Assembly: GCF_014333615.1 (NCBI RefSeq)
Contig: NZ_JACSCY010000005.1
Coordinates: 124,001 to 188,000 of the forward strand
Source of the DNA: Hymenobacter citatus
GTDB taxonomy: Bacteria; Bacteroidota; Bacteroidia; Cytophagales; Hymenobacteraceae
DNA length: 64,000 nt
Direction of reading: 5' to 3'
Under the pieces are notes generated by a model. That model was not told where the DNA came from and ran no database searches. It was given only the letters and a program-made list of their open reading frames with translations. The stretch's first letter is position 1; each line of letters begins with the position of its first letter. This document shows positions 7,021-16,019 of the stretch, one piece after another. The translations under genes were made by a program, and so were the position numbers.

Positions 7021-9114
7021 TTACCAGATCTTGGCGCGGTCTTCAGTCGCCCGCACCATCTTCTGGCCGGGCTGGCAGCCGAAGGCGTCGTAGAACTGGG
7101 GCATATTCATGAGAGGCCCGATGGTGCGGTACTGGCCGGGAGAGTGCGGGTCGGTGAGGATTTGCTGGCGCAGGGCCTCGGGCCGGATGTTGGTGCGCCG
7201 TAGCTGCGCCCAGCTCAGGAAAAAGCGCTGCTCGGGTGTGAAGCCGTCGTAGCGCGGGCGAGGCCGGTTACCATATTTCTGCTGAAGCTGCTTTTGCAGG
7301 GCATCGTACACAATGGTGAGGCCGGCGAAGTCAGCCAGGTTCTCGCCCATGGTCAGCTTACCGTTCACGTACACCGAGTCGAGGGGTGAGAAGGCCGAGT
7401 ATTGGTTGCCTACCACGGCGGCGCGCTTGGTAAACTCCTCGCCGTCGGCCTTGGTCCACCAGTCGCGCAGGTTGCCCTCCGAGTCGTATTGGCGGCCCTG
7501 GTCGTCGAAGGCGTGGGTCATTTCGTGGCCCATCACGCCGCCGATGGCGCCGTAGTTCACCGCATCGTCGGCCTTAGGGTCGAAGAACGGCGGTTGGAGG
7601 TAGCCGGCCGGAAACACGATTTCGTTCATGGCCGGGCTGTAGTAGGCGTTGATGGTAGGCGGCGTCATGCCCCACTCGGTGCGGTCGATGGGCTGGCCGT
7701 ACTTCTCCACGTTGCGGGCGTAGTTCCACTGCCGGGCGGCCAGCACGTTTTGCAGGTAGGACTCGCGGGTGATGTTCAGGGCCGAGTAGTCCTTCCACTT
7801 ATCGGGGTAGCCGATTTTCACGCGCAGGGCGTTCAGCTTTTTCAGGGCTTCTTGCTTGGTGGCGCTGCTCATCCAGGTGTTGGACTGAATGTGCTCAGCC
7901 ATCGAGGCCTTGATGTTGGCGAGCATATCCAAGGCCTTCTGCTTGGCCTCCGGCGAAAAGGCTTTGTCTACGTACAGCTGCCCAAAGGCCTCGCCCAGGG
8001 TGCCATCGGTGGCGGCCAGCATGCGCTTCCAGCGCGTGGGCTGCTGCTTGGTGCCGCTCTGCACCTGCTGAAACCGGAAGGCGGCATCTGAGTACGCCTG
8101 CGGCAGGGCCGACGTGACAGACGAAACCAGTTGCCACGTGAGGTAATTCTTTTGCTCTATGAGCGGGGTGGTTTGCAGCACCGTGTTCAGCTCCTGAAAG
8201 AAAGCCGGCTGGCCCACAATCACCTCCTGCGCGGCGCCCAGGCCATTTTGTTTCAGCATGTCGCCAAGGCCCACGGCCGGGTAGGCGCGGTCGAACTCCG
8301 CCACCGACATCTTATTGTAGTTGGCGTAGGGGTCGCGTAGCTCCACACGGCTCTTGCTGGCGCGAGCCAGGCGGGTTTCCAGCGTCAGCACGTTGGCGGC
8401 CCGTTGCCGGGCCGTAGCAGGTGCTTCGCCCAGCAACTGAAACACCGTCGTCAAGTACTCCACGTAGGCAGCACGCACGGTGGTAGAACGGCTGTCGTCT
8501 TTGAGGTAGTAGTCGCGGTCGGGCATGCTCAGGCCGCCCTGGCTCAGGTTCACGGCATACACCGAGCTGTTCTTGCGGTCGGGGCTGACGCCGGCGCGGA
8601 AGTAGGCGCCCGTGCCCAGTGCCTGCTGGTGGGCTAGCTCCCGGCGCAGTGCGTCGCGGCTGATGATAGCGTCGATGCGGCGCAGCTCGGGCTGTAAGTA
8701 CCGCAACCCGGCGCGGTCCAGCCCCACCGAGTCCATACCGGAGGCATAGTAGTCGCCTACCTTTTGCAGATTGGAGCCCTTGGGGGCACGGGTGTTGGCG
8801 GCAGCCTCTTCCAGAATCTGCTTTAGCAGCGCCTGCGTCCGGTCGCCGAGCAGGTTGCGCGGCCCCCAGCTGGAGGCATAGGCCGGAATGGGATTATTGC
8901 GCAGCCAGTTGCCGCCGGAGTAGTGAAAGAAATCCTCGCAGGGCGACACGGTGGTATCCAGGTCGGCCACGTCGAGGCCCACACCAGGCAGTACGGGGCC
9001 AGCGGCTTTGGCCGCCGACGCGGTAGCGCCTACAGGGGCCGTATAGTGGCTGCTGGCGCAGCCAGCCAGTACAGCGGCCGCTGCCAGATAAGACAGTAAA
9101 GGTTTATTCATCAT
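7021..9114 (-). CDS. M13 family (neprilysin-like) metallopeptidase, lipoprotein
   Basis: A 697-residue zinc endopeptidase with a lipoprotein signal (lipobox VLAGC, Cys 19), so it is probably anchored in the periplasm or outer membrane. The N-terminal M13 domain begins at DTTVSPCEDFFHYSGGNWL. The zinc site HEMTH is at about residues 530-534 within VMGHEMTHAFDDQG. The third ligand Glu is in GENLADFAGL, and NAYYSPAMNEIVFPAG is the substrate-binding stretch. The C-terminal end, RATEDRAKIW, keeps the terminal Trp, but the Cys common in eukaryotic members is absent. Length and motif order are normal for the family. It probably degrades exported peptides. Monocistronic. Confidence 0.95.
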   Translation of the reverse strand: MMNKPLLSYLAAAAVLAGCASSHYTAPVGATASAAKAAGPVLPGVGLDVADLDTTVSPCEDFFHYSGGNWLRNNPIPAYASSWGPRNLLGDRTQALLKQILEEAAANTRAPKGSNLQKVGDYYASGMDSVGLDRAGLRYLQPELRRIDAIISRDALRRELAHQQALGTGAYFRAGVSPDRKNSSVYAVNLSQGGLSMPDRDYYLKDDSRSTTVRAAYVEYLTTVFQLLGEAPATARQRAANVLTLETRLARASKSRVELRDPYANYNKMSVAEFDRAYPAVGLGDMLKQNGLGAAQEVIVGQPAFFQELNTVLQTTPLIEQKNYLTWQLVSSVTSALPQAYSDAAFRFQQVQSGTKQQPTRWKRMLAATDGTLGEAFGQLYVDKAFSPEAKQKALDMLANIKASMAEHIQSNTWMSSATKQEALKKLNALRVKIGYPDKWKDYSALNITRESYLQNVLAARQWNYARNVEKYGQPIDRTEWGMTPPTINAYYSPAMNEIVFPAGYLQPPFFDPKADDAVNYGAIGGVMGHEMTHAFDDQGRQYDSEGNLRDWWTKADGEEFTKRAAVVGNQYSAFSPLDSVYVNGKLTMGENLADFAGLTIVYDALQKQLQQKYGNRPRPRYDGFTPEQRFFLSWAQLRRTNIRPEALRQQILTDPHSPGQYRTIGPLMNMPQFYDAFGCQPGQKMVRATEDRAKIW

Positions 9115-9230
9115 CAGAACAAGGTACGAAACTGTTCCAATGACTCTTTTGAGCAGCGCAGGCTACGCTACCCTCTGCACCTCGACAAGTAGCTTGCGTT
9201 AGCTAATTGCAGCCGTAATGAAGTAGCGGT

Positions 9231-9632
9231 TTAGAACATCTCGTAGCAGTAATAGTCGCGCAACCGGAAAATCAGGCCTTCTTTCAGCTCAAAGACCCGG
9301 CAAAGGTGGCCCGTCAATATTTGGCCCGGCACCACGCGTTCGTTGCGGATGCTCATCTCGCCGCGCCAGCGAATCTCCGCCACCACCGTATTGTCGTTGC
9401 TGGTTACGAAGTTCCAACCGGCCAGCTCCTGCCGGTTCAACAGCTCGCGGCCCTCGCGGATGCCATCGATAATGCCGCTGAAGTTGCGGCGCACGCTTTG
9501 CTTGTTGTGCAGATTCGGAAACTCAATCTCTTCTACCTCCGGATGCAACACCGGCACGTAGGCAGCGTGGTCGGTTACGCAGGACTCCGCTAGCTGTAAA
9601 AATTGTTTGACTGTGTCGAGGGAAGCAGACAT
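9231..9632 (-). CDS. NTF2/SnoaL-like protein (paralogue of 1281-1685)
   Basis: A 133-residue protein with the same layout as the protein at 1281-1685: HPEVEEIEFPN, then VRRNFSGII, EGRELL, an AEIRWRGE strand, and a final strand pair ending YYCYEMF. The fold is a small cone-shaped alpha+beta barrel used for ligand binding or catalysis. No catalytic dyad can be recognised. It is preceded by a 171-base gap shared with the divergent pirin gene. Confidence 0.75.
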   Translation of the reverse strand: MSASLDTVKQFLQLAESCVTDHAAYVPVLHPEVEEIEFPNLHNKQSVRRNFSGIIDGIREGRELLNRQELAGWNFVTSNDNTVVAEIRWRGEMSIRNERVVPGQILTGHLCRVFELKEGLIFRLRDYYCYEMF

Positions 9633-9803
9633 GGATGGAATGTTATAAACAAAACGGGTACAATATAAGCAAGGAAAAAAGGAAGTCCCTACCCTTTTGA
9701 GACAAGAGTTACCCTTGAAATTGAGGCGGATGTGTGGATAACGCGCGAGGCATCTTTACAAACATATTGCCACGGCTGTGGGTAGTACAGCAAATACTAT
9801 AGC

Positions 9804-10658
9804 ATGCGCACGATTAAAGCCCAGCACCGCGCCATTAGCGCCCCCATTGCCGACCTTACCACCTACAGGGCCCTGCCTACACCAGCCGTAGAGCACATCG
9901 ACCCGTTTCTGTTTCTGAACCACCACGGTCCGCAGGTGTACCGACCCCACAACGGGGGGTTGCCCTTTGGGCCGCACCCGCATCGGGGCTTCGAAACGGT
10001 GACGTTTATTTTGGCCGGCGATATCATGCACCAAGATAGCAGCGGCCACCAGAGTGTGATTGAGGCCGGGGGCGTGCAGTGGATGACGGCCGGCAGCGGT
10101 TTGATTCATAGTGAAATATCTTCGGACCACTTCAAACAAACGGGTGGCAACCTGGAAATATTACAGCTCTGGGTGAACTTGCCGGCCCGGCACAAAATGG
10201 TGCAACCGCACTATCAGGGCCTACAGAAAGCTGACATTCCGGAAGTGACGCTGGCCGATGGCCGGGCCCGCCTGCACGCCGTATCGGGCACCTGGGCCGG
10301 CCAGGCCGGGGCGGTGCAGCCGCTAGCCGATATTCAGCTGGCTACTATTGACCTGGAGGCCGGCGCCGTACTGGACTTCACTATTCCGGCTGCTCGTAGC
10401 ATCTTTTTCTACACCATCCGCGGCAAGCTACGCGTGAACGGGCAGGAAACGGAAGCCCGCACCCTCACGGAGTTTAACCACGACGGCGACGACCTGCACA
10501 TAGAGGCGCTGACCGACGCTGTGCTGCTGCTGGGCCACGCCCTACCCTTCGAGGAGCCTATTGTGGCCTATGGGCCGTTTGTAATGAACACGGAGCAGGA
10601 AATTCAGCAGGCCTACCAGGATTACCGCGCCGGGCGCTTTGGCACCTGGCAACACTAG
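9804..10658 (+). CDS. Pirin family protein
   Basis: A 284-residue bicupin of the pirin family. The N-terminal cupin carries the metal ligands in FGPHPHRGFETVTF (two His), then His and Glu in QSVIEAGGVQWMTAGSGLIHSE. The pirin C-terminal domain runs from about residue 170 and includes IFFYTIRGKL and a closing VMNTEQEIQQAYQDYRAGRFG, which is very typical. Pirins bind Fe(II) and some have quercetin 2,3-dioxygenase activity; others act as redox-linked regulators. All metal ligands are present, so it is likely metal-bound. Confidence 0.93.
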   Translation: MRTIKAQHRAISAPIADLTTYRALPTPAVEHIDPFLFLNHHGPQVYRPHNGGLPFGPHPHRGFETVTFILAGDIMHQDSSGHQSVIEAGGVQWMTAGSGLIHSEISSDHFKQTGGNLEILQLWVNLPARHKMVQPHYQGLQKADIPEVTLADGRARLHAVSGTWAGQAGAVQPLADIQLATIDLEAGAVLDFTIPAARSIFFYTIRGKLRVNGQETEARTLTEFNHDGDDLHIEALTDAVLLLGHALPFEEPIVAYGPFVMNTEQEIQQAYQDYRAGRFGTWQH

Positions 10659-10770
10659 CATGCAGGGCATTGCGGATTACCCTATCCTGGTAGGGCCGTG
10701 AATCCCGCTGGGGTTGTTCTTAGTAAGTCGTTTGGTTGATTTCCTTTTCGTTTTTTCGCCTTCTTCCTCT

Positions 10771-11547
10771 GTGCGCCTACCCTCCTGTCTGCTCCTGCTT
10801 CTGCTGTGTTTTACTGTCACTCATAGCCGGGCGCAAACCCAACGCAACCGCATTGCAGACCACAACACGCTTGGCTGGCTGGTGTACAACGGCGACAACC
10901 AGATCAGCAAGAAATGGCAGCTGCACAGCGAGTTGCAGCTCCGGCGTGTGCATCTTATCTCGGATCCGCAGCAGCTGCTGGCCCGTTTGGGTGGCATCTA
11001 TCAGCTTTCTGAGCGGGTGAAGGTGTCGGGTGGCTACACGCTGCTCATCACCTACCCCTACGGCGACTACCCTACCGCCGCCAGCGGGCGGAGCGAACCG
11101 GAGCACCGGCTGTATGAAGATGTGTCGCTGAAGGATGCGGTGGGCCGGCTGGAGCTTACGCACCGCGTGCGGCTGGAGCAGCGCTGGCAGGCTCAATTTG
11201 TGGAAAAATCGATAGAAAGCTGGTGGTTTCAAAACCGAATCCGCTACCAGCTCAGCCTGCAACTACCGCTCCTCGGCCCTACCCTCGACAACCACGAGCC
11301 CTACCTCACGGCCTTCGACGAACTTTTTATAAGCTTCGGGCGCAACGTGCAGAACAACGTGTTCAACCAAAATCGTCTGGCGGGCGGGGTAGGCTACCGT
11401 TTCAGCGACAATTTTCGGCTGGACGTGCAGTATCTCTACCAAATCACGCAGCACGAGGAAGACGCCCCCGGCACCAACACGCCCGTGTTTGAGTACAACC
11501 ACGGCGTCCGCACGGTGCTGGCCTACGATCTGGATTTCACGAAGTAG
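10771..11547 (+). CDS. DUF2490 family outer-membrane protein
   Basis: The mature protein of about 235 residues has the DUF2490 pattern: a LGWLVYNGDNQISKKW strand, LHSELQLRR, LARLGGIYQLSERVKVSGGY, LTHRVRLEQRW, NRIRYQL, and a final barrel strand VLAYDLDF. The frame is open upstream. Starting at GTG 10771 gives a clean signal peptide (LPSCLLLLLLCF... ending RAQ). TTG 10714 would add 19 residues with an odd hydrophobic N-terminus. It probably forms a 10-12 strand barrel in the outer membrane. It converges with the radical SAM gene 9 bases away. Function unknown. Confidence 0.75.
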   Translation: MRLPSCLLLLLLCFTVTHSRAQTQRNRIADHNTLGWLVYNGDNQISKKWQLHSELQLRRVHLISDPQQLLARLGGIYQLSERVKVSGGYTLLITYPYGDYPTAASGRSEPEHRLYEDVSLKDAVGRLELTHRVRLEQRWQAQFVEKSIESWWFQNRIRYQLSLQLPLLGPTLDNHEPYLTAFDELFISFGRNVQNNVFNQNRLAGGVGYRFSDNFRLDVQYLYQITQHEEDAPGTNTPVFEYNHGVRTVLAYDLDFTK

Positions 11548-11556
11548 GCGCCTACC

Positions 11557-12579
11557 CTACCCCCATACTTTGGTGCCCTCGGTGCAGTTGCGGCACATTT
11601 CTATCTGGTCGCGGCCTTTGAGCAGGGAGGCCCGGAACCGGCGGTACTTCTCGCCCTGCCAGAGCTGGCGGAAGGTCTGCGTTTTCAGGTCGCCGAGGCG
11701 GTATTCAGCGTCTTTGTCGAAGCAGCAAGGTACCACTAGGCCGTCCCAGGTAATTACGCAGGAGTGCCACATCTTCCAGCAGTGGTTCAGCAGGCGGTTT
11801 TTCAGGCTGAAGGTGCCGTTGCCGTTGTTCTGGTAGCGCGAGTAGTAATCGATGGTTGGGATGAGGGGCGAGCCGTTGTGGTAGTCGTAGATCTGGGCGG
11901 TTTTAAACCACACGTCGTCTACGCCCATTTCGCGGGCCATGCGCCGGGCATCCTCGATCTGGTGCTCATTGGGGCGCACCACCAAAAACTGAAACACGAT
12001 GCGCGGCGTGCTCGATTTCAGCTCCTCGCGCCACCGCACCACGTTGCGGGTGCCCTCCAATACCTTGTCCAGCTTACCACCTACCCGGTACTGCTGGTAC
12101 ACCTCCTGGGTGGTACCATCGAGGGAAATGATAAGCCGGTCGAGGCCCGACTCCACGGTGCGGCGGGCGTTTTTGTCGTTGAGGTAGTGGGCGTTGGTGC
12201 TGGTGGCCGTGTAGATGCCTTTGGCGGCGGCATACTGCACCAGATCCAGAAACTCGGGGTGCAAATATGGCTCCCCCTGAAAGTAGAAAATCAGGTACCA
12301 CAGGCGGCTAGCCACCTCGTCAATGGTACGCCGAAACAGCTCGGCCGGCAACATACCGGTAGGACGCGTGAAGGAGCGCAGGCCGCTGGGACACTCGGGG
12401 CAGCGCAGGTTACAGCTGGTAGTGGGCTCAAACGACAGGGCCATGGGTAGCCCCCAGTGCCGGGCTTTGCCTGTGAGTTTACTGAGTACGTAGCCTCCTA
12501 CCACCTGCCCCGTGTTCAGCACGCGGCGGGGTGTGGTTTTGGAAAGCAGTGTCAGCGCATCGCGCACCAGTGAAGTCAT
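11557..12579 (-). CDS. Radical SAM / SPASM domain protein
   Basis: A 340-residue iron-sulfur protein. The radical-SAM motif CNLRCPEC (CxxxCxxC, with the middle Cys in the third position after Leu-Arg) follows FEPTTS. The glycine-rich SAM-binding part is FYFQGEPYLHPEF. The C-terminal SPASM region has Cys in NHCWKMWHSCVITWDGLVVPCCFDK and a last pair in MCRNCTEG for auxiliary clusters. The frame is open to 12678, but the ATG at 12579 starts the conserved part. SPASM proteins often modify peptides or, in this MoaA-like branch, other metabolites. No precursor peptide or partner is visible next to it, so the substrate is unknown. Confidence 0.85.
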   Translation of the reverse strand: MTSLVRDALTLLSKTTPRRVLNTGQVVGGYVLSKLTGKARHWGLPMALSFEPTTSCNLRCPECPSGLRSFTRPTGMLPAELFRRTIDEVASRLWYLIFYFQGEPYLHPEFLDLVQYAAAKGIYTATSTNAHYLNDKNARRTVESGLDRLIISLDGTTQEVYQQYRVGGKLDKVLEGTRNVVRWREELKSSTPRIVFQFLVVRPNEHQIEDARRMAREMGVDDVWFKTAQIYDYHNGSPLIPTIDYYSRYQNNGNGTFSLKNRLLNHCWKMWHSCVITWDGLVVPCCFDKDAEYRLGDLKTQTFRQLWQGEKYRRFRASLLKGRDQIEMCRNCTEGTKVWG

Positions 12580-12644
12580 ACGAAAAGTAAAGGTCGGGAA
12601 AGCCGCTGAAAGCAGCCCGCACCGCCGCCAGATGGTAGGCGCAG

Positions 12645-12688
12645 AAACTAACAGTGCCTTCTCAACCCGAGAAGGCACTGTTAGTTTT
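12645..12688 (-). terminator. Long perfect hairpin terminator
   Basis: AAACTAACAGTGCCTTCTC (12645-12663) and its exact complement (12669-12687) form a 19-bp stem with a 5-base loop. It lies 37 bases past the stop of the minus-strand thioredoxin-like gene and before the start of the next gene. Short T-runs occur on both sides, so it could work in both directions. Confidence 0.75.
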
Positions 12689-12724
12689 AATGACGTGAGC
12701 TAGTGCAGCCTGTGTTTTGCGGGG

Positions 12725-14191
12725 CTACTTCCCCCCCGAGCCTGTTGGCATAATACCGGAATAGGTGCTGGCCTTCCCAAACGACTCTTTAATTTCATCG
12801 ACGGCGGCGCGGCTGCTCAGGCGTTTGGGCTTGGTATTGAGGAAGGTGCCATCCTCGGCCAGCAGAATATACGTGGGCACGTCCTGCACGCCGTAGGCGC
12901 GGGCGATGGCGGCCTTCATGCCACCATTGGCGCGCACGTGCACACCTGGCAGTTTGCGGCTGATAACCAATTGCTTCCAGGCACCTTCGTTTTCGTCCAG
13001 CGCCACATTCAGGAACACAATATCCTTACCCTCAAACTTTTTAGCCAGCTCCACGGCGTAGGGTAAGTCACGCAGGCTGAGGCCACTGGTGGTGCGCCAG
13101 AAGTTGACGTACACCAGCTTGCCAGCAAAGTCGCGCAGCGAAACGGAATCACCCTGGGCGGTGCGCAGGTGGAAATCGGGGGCCGGCGAGCCGATGGCGA
13201 AGGTTTTGTGCAAGTTGAAGTCCTGTACCAAGATGGGGTAGTACTGATTGTCTTTGTCAATCTTCCGGAAATCTTCCAGCATGGCCGCCGACTGCTTCAC
13301 GTGCCCAAACCGGAACGACTCCTGCAACACCCGCCCCAAGATGATGGGCTTTACGGGACCACTCAGCTTCTGCTTGGCCAAGTCGTAGCACACCAGGTAG
13401 AAATCGGGGTCGGTGCGCTGGTGCTTGTCGGCGGTAGCCAGATAGTGCACGTAGTTGAGCAAAAACTCTTGGTACAGCTCATTTTGCGTAGCCGAGGGGT
13501 TTTCAATCAGCGCCTTATCATTCAGGAAATCATAGTACGTAGGCGACATTTTCAGGCGGCCCTCGGTGCTTACTACCTGCTCGCGTAAATCGGGGAAGGT
13601 GAGTCGGTCGTTGGCGTAGCTGTAGGTGATGGTGGCCTTGGCGTAGTCGCGGAAGGCTTTCGACATGTCTACCCCCTCGGTGCCACGCTCCATAAACTTT
13701 TCTTCCTGCTTGCGGCGGTAGTCCAGAAACGACAGAAAAGGCGCTTCGTAAAGCATGATGTTATCGGGCAGCACCTGAAAACCATCGTTTTCCACAAACG
13801 ATGCATCCACTTCCGACAGATAGCTGTTCGCCTCGGCACCTTTACCCTTGTATTTGACGGAAGACGCTAGGTCATTGCCTTTGAAACGCACGTCAAGCGC
13901 GTAGCCGGGCTCCAGAAACAGGTCTGTCACGTCATCGTTATACACTAGGTCGGCGCGGATAGGACCGTTCACTTTCAGCGCCAGCCGGAACTCCCCTTTG
14001 TCGCTGACGGGCGCATAAGTGATTTGCTCCTTAGCGTCGAGCGGGTTTTCGCGTAGCGACACGGCTACTGAGTCAGCCGTACGCCCGCTGATTTTACCTG
14101 TGATAACAACGGTACCTTGGGCCTGAGTGGAGAAGGAGGCCAAGCACCCTACAAGTAGGGGTAGGAAGGAAGAAACGCGGAAGGAGAGCAT
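12725..14191 (-). CDS. TlpA-like thioredoxin-fold protein lacking the CxxC, with DUF4369-like domain
   Basis: A 488-residue exported protein with a signal peptide ending near STQAQG (residue 25). An N-terminal beta-rich DUF4369-like domain (VVITGKISGRTADSVAVSL) is followed by a helical middle region. A C-terminal AhpC/TlpA-type thioredoxin fold runs from about residue 335 (IGSPAPDFHLRTAQGD...). The redox site normally reading W-C-x-x-C is replaced by FWRTTSG, with no cysteine. The cis-Pro strand VQDVPTYIL is intact. It is therefore likely a binding or structural relative rather than a disulfide reductase. It is a single gene with its own terminator. Confidence 0.8.
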   Translation of the reverse strand: MLSFRVSSFLPLLVGCLASFSTQAQGTVVITGKISGRTADSVAVSLRENPLDAKEQITYAPVSDKGEFRLALKVNGPIRADLVYNDDVTDLFLEPGYALDVRFKGNDLASSVKYKGKGAEANSYLSEVDASFVENDGFQVLPDNIMLYEAPFLSFLDYRRKQEEKFMERGTEGVDMSKAFRDYAKATITYSYANDRLTFPDLREQVVSTEGRLKMSPTYYDFLNDKALIENPSATQNELYQEFLLNYVHYLATADKHQRTDPDFYLVCYDLAKQKLSGPVKPIILGRVLQESFRFGHVKQSAAMLEDFRKIDKDNQYYPILVQDFNLHKTFAIGSPAPDFHLRTAQGDSVSLRDFAGKLVYVNFWRTTSGLSLRDLPYAVELAKKFEGKDIVFLNVALDENEGAWKQLVISRKLPGVHVRANGGMKAAIARAYGVQDVPTYILLAEDGTFLNTKPKRLSSRAAVDEIKESFGKASTYSGIMPTGSGGK

Positions 14192-14416
14192 CGGGCGGAG
14201 AAGTCTGGCGGAAGACTAAAAAATCAACATCATGATTTTGTCCTACCACGTCATAGAATAGACCATATAAACAATGGCATTCGCGGTAAAAGACAATTAG
14301 TTAATCGAAGATACTAGACTTCCATGTAGGATATTCAATCCGAATGAAGTCTTTTTTCGTAACCCCGGCACCATCGATACGTTTCGTTGGCGACGCAGTT
14401 GCTGCTTGTCAACAAT

Positions 14417-14450
14417 AGTAATGCCACGGCTGCTACGCCGTGGCATTACT
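14417..14450 (-). terminator. Hairpin downstream of radA
   Basis: AGTAATGCCACGGC pairs perfectly with GCCGTGGCATTACT around a 6-base loop (14 bp), 24 bases past the radA stop. The T-run on the minus strand is weak (ATTGTT). The rest of the gap 14192-14473 shows no further signal. Confidence 0.65.
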
Positions 14451-14473
14451 TTATAGGTTACGCGCAATTTTGT

Positions 14474-15868
14474 TTACCCAAACAGACCGCTCAGTACCTC
14501 ATCGAGGCGGCCGGCGGGCTGCACCCGAATGCCGTAGCGGGCCAGATCCAGGCCGCGGGCGTTGAACTGGGAAATGTACATTTCGGCAAATCCCAGCTTT
14601 TCGGCCTCACCCAGGCGCTGATCCAATCGGCTCACGGCCCTGATTTCACCGCTTAGTCCTACCTCGGCAGCCAGGCACACCTCCCCCCGAATAGGTATAT
14701 CATTGAGGGAGCTGACTACAGCGGCGCACACGGCCAGGTCCAGGGCGGGGTCGTCGAGGCGCAGGCCGCCGGCAATGTTCAGGAACACGTCGTGCTGACC
14801 CAGGCGCAGGCCGGAGCGCTTTTCCAGCACCGCCAGCAGCATTTGCAGGCGCTTGCTGTCGAAACCAGTAGCCGAGCGCTGGGGCGTGCCGTAGGTGGCG
14901 GGCGTCACGAGGGCTTGCACCTCCACCAGCAGGGGGCGGTTGCCCTCCAGGGTAGCCCCAATGGCCATGCCGCTCAGCTCGTCGCCATGGCGCTGGGAAA
15001 GCAGGATTTCCGACGGGTTGCTCACCTGCCGCAGCCCCGCGCCCTGCATCTCGTAGATGCCCAGCTCGGAGGTAGAGCCAAAGCGGTTTTTGGTAGTGCG
15101 CAGTATGCGGTAGCTCAGGTGTCGGTCGCCCTCAAACTGGAGCACCGTATCCACCATGTGCTCCAGAATTTTGGGGCCAGCAATGCTGCCGTCTTTGGTG
15201 ATGTGGCCGATGAGCAGCACCGGCACGCCGGTTTCCTTGGCGTACTTCAGCAGCTCGGCGGTGCACTCGCGCACCTGGCTCACCGAGCCCGCCCCCGACT
15301 CTACCAGCCCCGAGTGCAGGGTCTGGATGGAGTCAATGATAAGGATGTTGGGCTGAAGCTGGTCAATCTGCTTGAAGATGTTCTGGGTGTTGGTCTCCGT
15401 GAGGATGTAGCAGCCGGGATGCTGGTCGCCCAGGCGCTCGGCGCGCATCTTGATCTGCTGCTCGCTTTCCTCACCCGACACGTAGAGCACCTTCAGCCGC
15501 CGCAGCGACATAGCAATCTGCAACATCAGCGTGCTTTTGCCGATACCCGGCTCGCCACCGATGAGCACCAGTGAGCCGGGCACAATACCGCCGCCCAGCA
15601 CCCGGTTCAGCTCGCCGTCCTGGGTGGCAATGCGGGCTTCTTCTTCGTAGTGAATTTCGCTCACGGGCCGGGGCTTGGCCACTTTGCTGAGGGTAGGCGC
15701 CGCGGTAGGCGGCTTCCAGGAGCCGGCCACTTTGGTATCTTCCTTCTGCACCACTTCCTCCACGTAGGTGTTCCACTCGCCGCAACTGGGGCAGCGCCCA
15801 ATCCATTTCACGGACTGCGCCCCGCAATTCTGGCAGAAATAAAGGGTTTTGATCTTGGCCATTGACAA
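14474..15868 (-). CDS. radA: DNA repair protein RadA
   Basis: A 464-residue protein of usual RadA length. The N-terminal zinc finger has Cys 12, 15, 26 and 29 (YFCQNCG and RCPSCGEW). The RecA-like core has Walker A GGEPGIGKST at about 104-113, Walker B LLIGHITKDG context, and the RadA-specific KNRFG motif. The C-terminal Lon-protease-like domain (LFLNIAGGLRLDDPALDLAV) lacks a catalytic role and serves in assembly. RadA is a DnaB-type helicase that promotes branch migration in recombination. The ATG at 15862 is an alternative start. Confidence 0.97.
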   Translation of the reverse strand: MSMAKIKTLYFCQNCGAQSVKWIGRCPSCGEWNTYVEEVVQKEDTKVAGSWKPPTAAPTLSKVAKPRPVSEIHYEEEARIATQDGELNRVLGGGIVPGSLVLIGGEPGIGKSTLMLQIAMSLRRLKVLYVSGEESEQQIKMRAERLGDQHPGCYILTETNTQNIFKQIDQLQPNILIIDSIQTLHSGLVESGAGSVSQVRECTAELLKYAKETGVPVLLIGHITKDGSIAGPKILEHMVDTVLQFEGDRHLSYRILRTTKNRFGSTSELGIYEMQGAGLRQVSNPSEILLSQRHGDELSGMAIGATLEGNRPLLVEVQALVTPATYGTPQRSATGFDSKRLQMLLAVLEKRSGLRLGQHDVFLNIAGGLRLDDPALDLAVCAAVVSSLNDIPIRGEVCLAAEVGLSGEIRAVSRLDQRLGEAEKLGFAEMYISQFNARGLDLARYGIRVQPAGRLDEVLSGLFG

Positions 15869-16019
15869 CTGAATGTGAACTACTATAACTGGTAGGACCC
15901 GCTAAAAAGTTTGGCAAAGAACGGCTTTTTAGCAAACCAAAACCCTACCCCACCGGCGCGGGTTGTAGCTGGTGGAATGCCTCCCAAACCGGGTGGCGCT
16001 TGGGCTTATCTACTGCCGT

